Assembly: GCA_024635885.1 (NCBI GenBank)
Contig: JAGXIA010000008.1
Coordinates: 1-14,048 of the forward strand
Reading direction: 5' to 3'
DNA from: Helicobacteraceae bacterium
Lineage (GTDB): Bacteria > Campylobacterota > Campylobacteria > Campylobacterales > Sulfurimonadaceae
DNA length: 14,048 nucleotides
The notes under the pieces are model-generated. The model saw only the letters and a program-made list of their open reading frames with translations, had not been told where the DNA came from and made no database searches. Within the stretch, counting starts at the first letter, position 1; each line of letters begins with the position of its first letter. A program made the position numbers and the translations under genes. Positions 13,706 through 14,048 of the stretch are shown here, piece by piece.

Positions 13706-14048
13706 CTATTTAATAGAAAGTATTTTTACGTTAAAGTTTATCTCTTTTCCTGCAAGTTGGTGATTAAAGTCTATAAGCACTTCATCATCATAAATCTCTT
13801 TTACTACAACTTGAATAGGTTTCCCCTCTGCATCTTTGCCTTGAAGCGGTAAACCTAGTGAAAGTTCGATTCCCTCTAGTTGTGATTTTGGAAGTTTTTG
13901 CATTGCCTCTTCATTGTACTCGCCGTACGCTTCCTTTGCAGGAACAACTAAGGAAGCTTCTTCCCCTTCGTTTAATGTCGCTATTCTAGATTCTAGACCA
14001 GGAATTATTTGTCCCTTACCGAATACAAACTCTAAAGGTTCTTTATCA
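13706..14048 (-). CDS. slyD: SlyD-like FKBP-type peptidyl-prolyl cis-trans isomerase (N-terminus cut by window)
   Basis: The frame is open to the window edge and gives 113 C-terminal residues. FVFGKGQIIPGLE and EEASLVVPAKEAYGEY are the FKBP core. The following ~50 residues (LPKSQLEGIELSLGL to VVVKEIYDDEVLID) form the insert-in-flap chaperone domain, and DFNHQLAGKEINFNVKI closes the FKBP fold. SlyD catalyses proline isomerisation and acts as a chaperone. In E. coli it also delivers nickel to hydrogenase through a His/Cys-rich tail. That tail is missing here: the protein stops right after the fold (KILSIK). The start and first ~25-30 residues lie beyond 14048. An internal ATG at 13903 is not the real start. 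Confidence 0.9.
   Translation of the reverse strand, partial: DKEPLEFVFGKGQIIPGLESRIATLNEGEEASLVVPAKEAYGEYNEEAMQKLPKSQLEGIELSLGLPLQGKDAEGKPIQVVVKEIYDDEVLIDFNHQLAGKEINFNVKILSIK

Noticed and set aside
13706..13903. A 65-residue stand-alone protein starting at ATG 13903
   Set aside because: The same frame stays open to the window edge and upstream codons read as the FKBP core of SlyD, so the ATG is internal.

Overview
The window is AT-rich, gene-dense chromosomal DNA that looks like a member of the Campylobacterota, probably close to Sulfurimonas or a relative. The grounds are the low GC content, the tight gene packing with weak -35 elements, the fliL-acpS adjacency (as I recall it from Campylobacter), a beta-class carbonic anhydrase and an unattached OmpR-type response regulator. 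The genus is an inference from recognition, not a computed placement.

Left part (1-9168, all + strand): a glycogen / alpha-1,4-glucan operon of six genes with overlaps or gaps of 5-16 bases. In order they are the 3' part of a GH57 glycosidase of the amylopullulanase-like kind, a complete GH57 4-alpha-glucanotransferase-type enzyme, a GalT-family nucleotidyltransferase (HIT fold), two different glycogen synthases in tandem (GT5), and a GH13 branching enzyme. Together they cover chain elongation from a sugar nucleotide, branching, and cutting or re-joining of alpha-glucan chains. The GalT-like protein sits where an enzyme of ADP-glucose supply or recovery would be expected. No glgC, glgP or phosphoglucomutase lies inside the window. 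The operon continues upstream of base 1.

Middle (9160-10251): the operon meets a convergent response-regulator gene at a small inverted repeat that covers both stop codons. The regulator is divergent from a small thiS gene (sulfur carrier for thiazole synthesis), with a 47-110 base promoter region between them, depending on which regulator start is used.

Right part (10228-14048, all - strand; transcription order right to left): slyD-like FKBP peptidyl-prolyl isomerase (cut by the window edge), radA (DNA repair), an unrecognised 86-residue protein, beta-carbonic anhydrase, fliL (flagellar motor) and acpS (holo-ACP synthase). fliL and acpS abut exactly, and acpS overlaps the end of thiS by 24 bases tail to tail. 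This part is housekeeping. The main interest lies in the composition of the glycogen operon: two GlgA, two GH57 enzymes and one GalT-like protein. No mobile elements, CRISPR arrays, tRNA or rRNA genes were seen, and no stretch above 300 bases lacks a gene.
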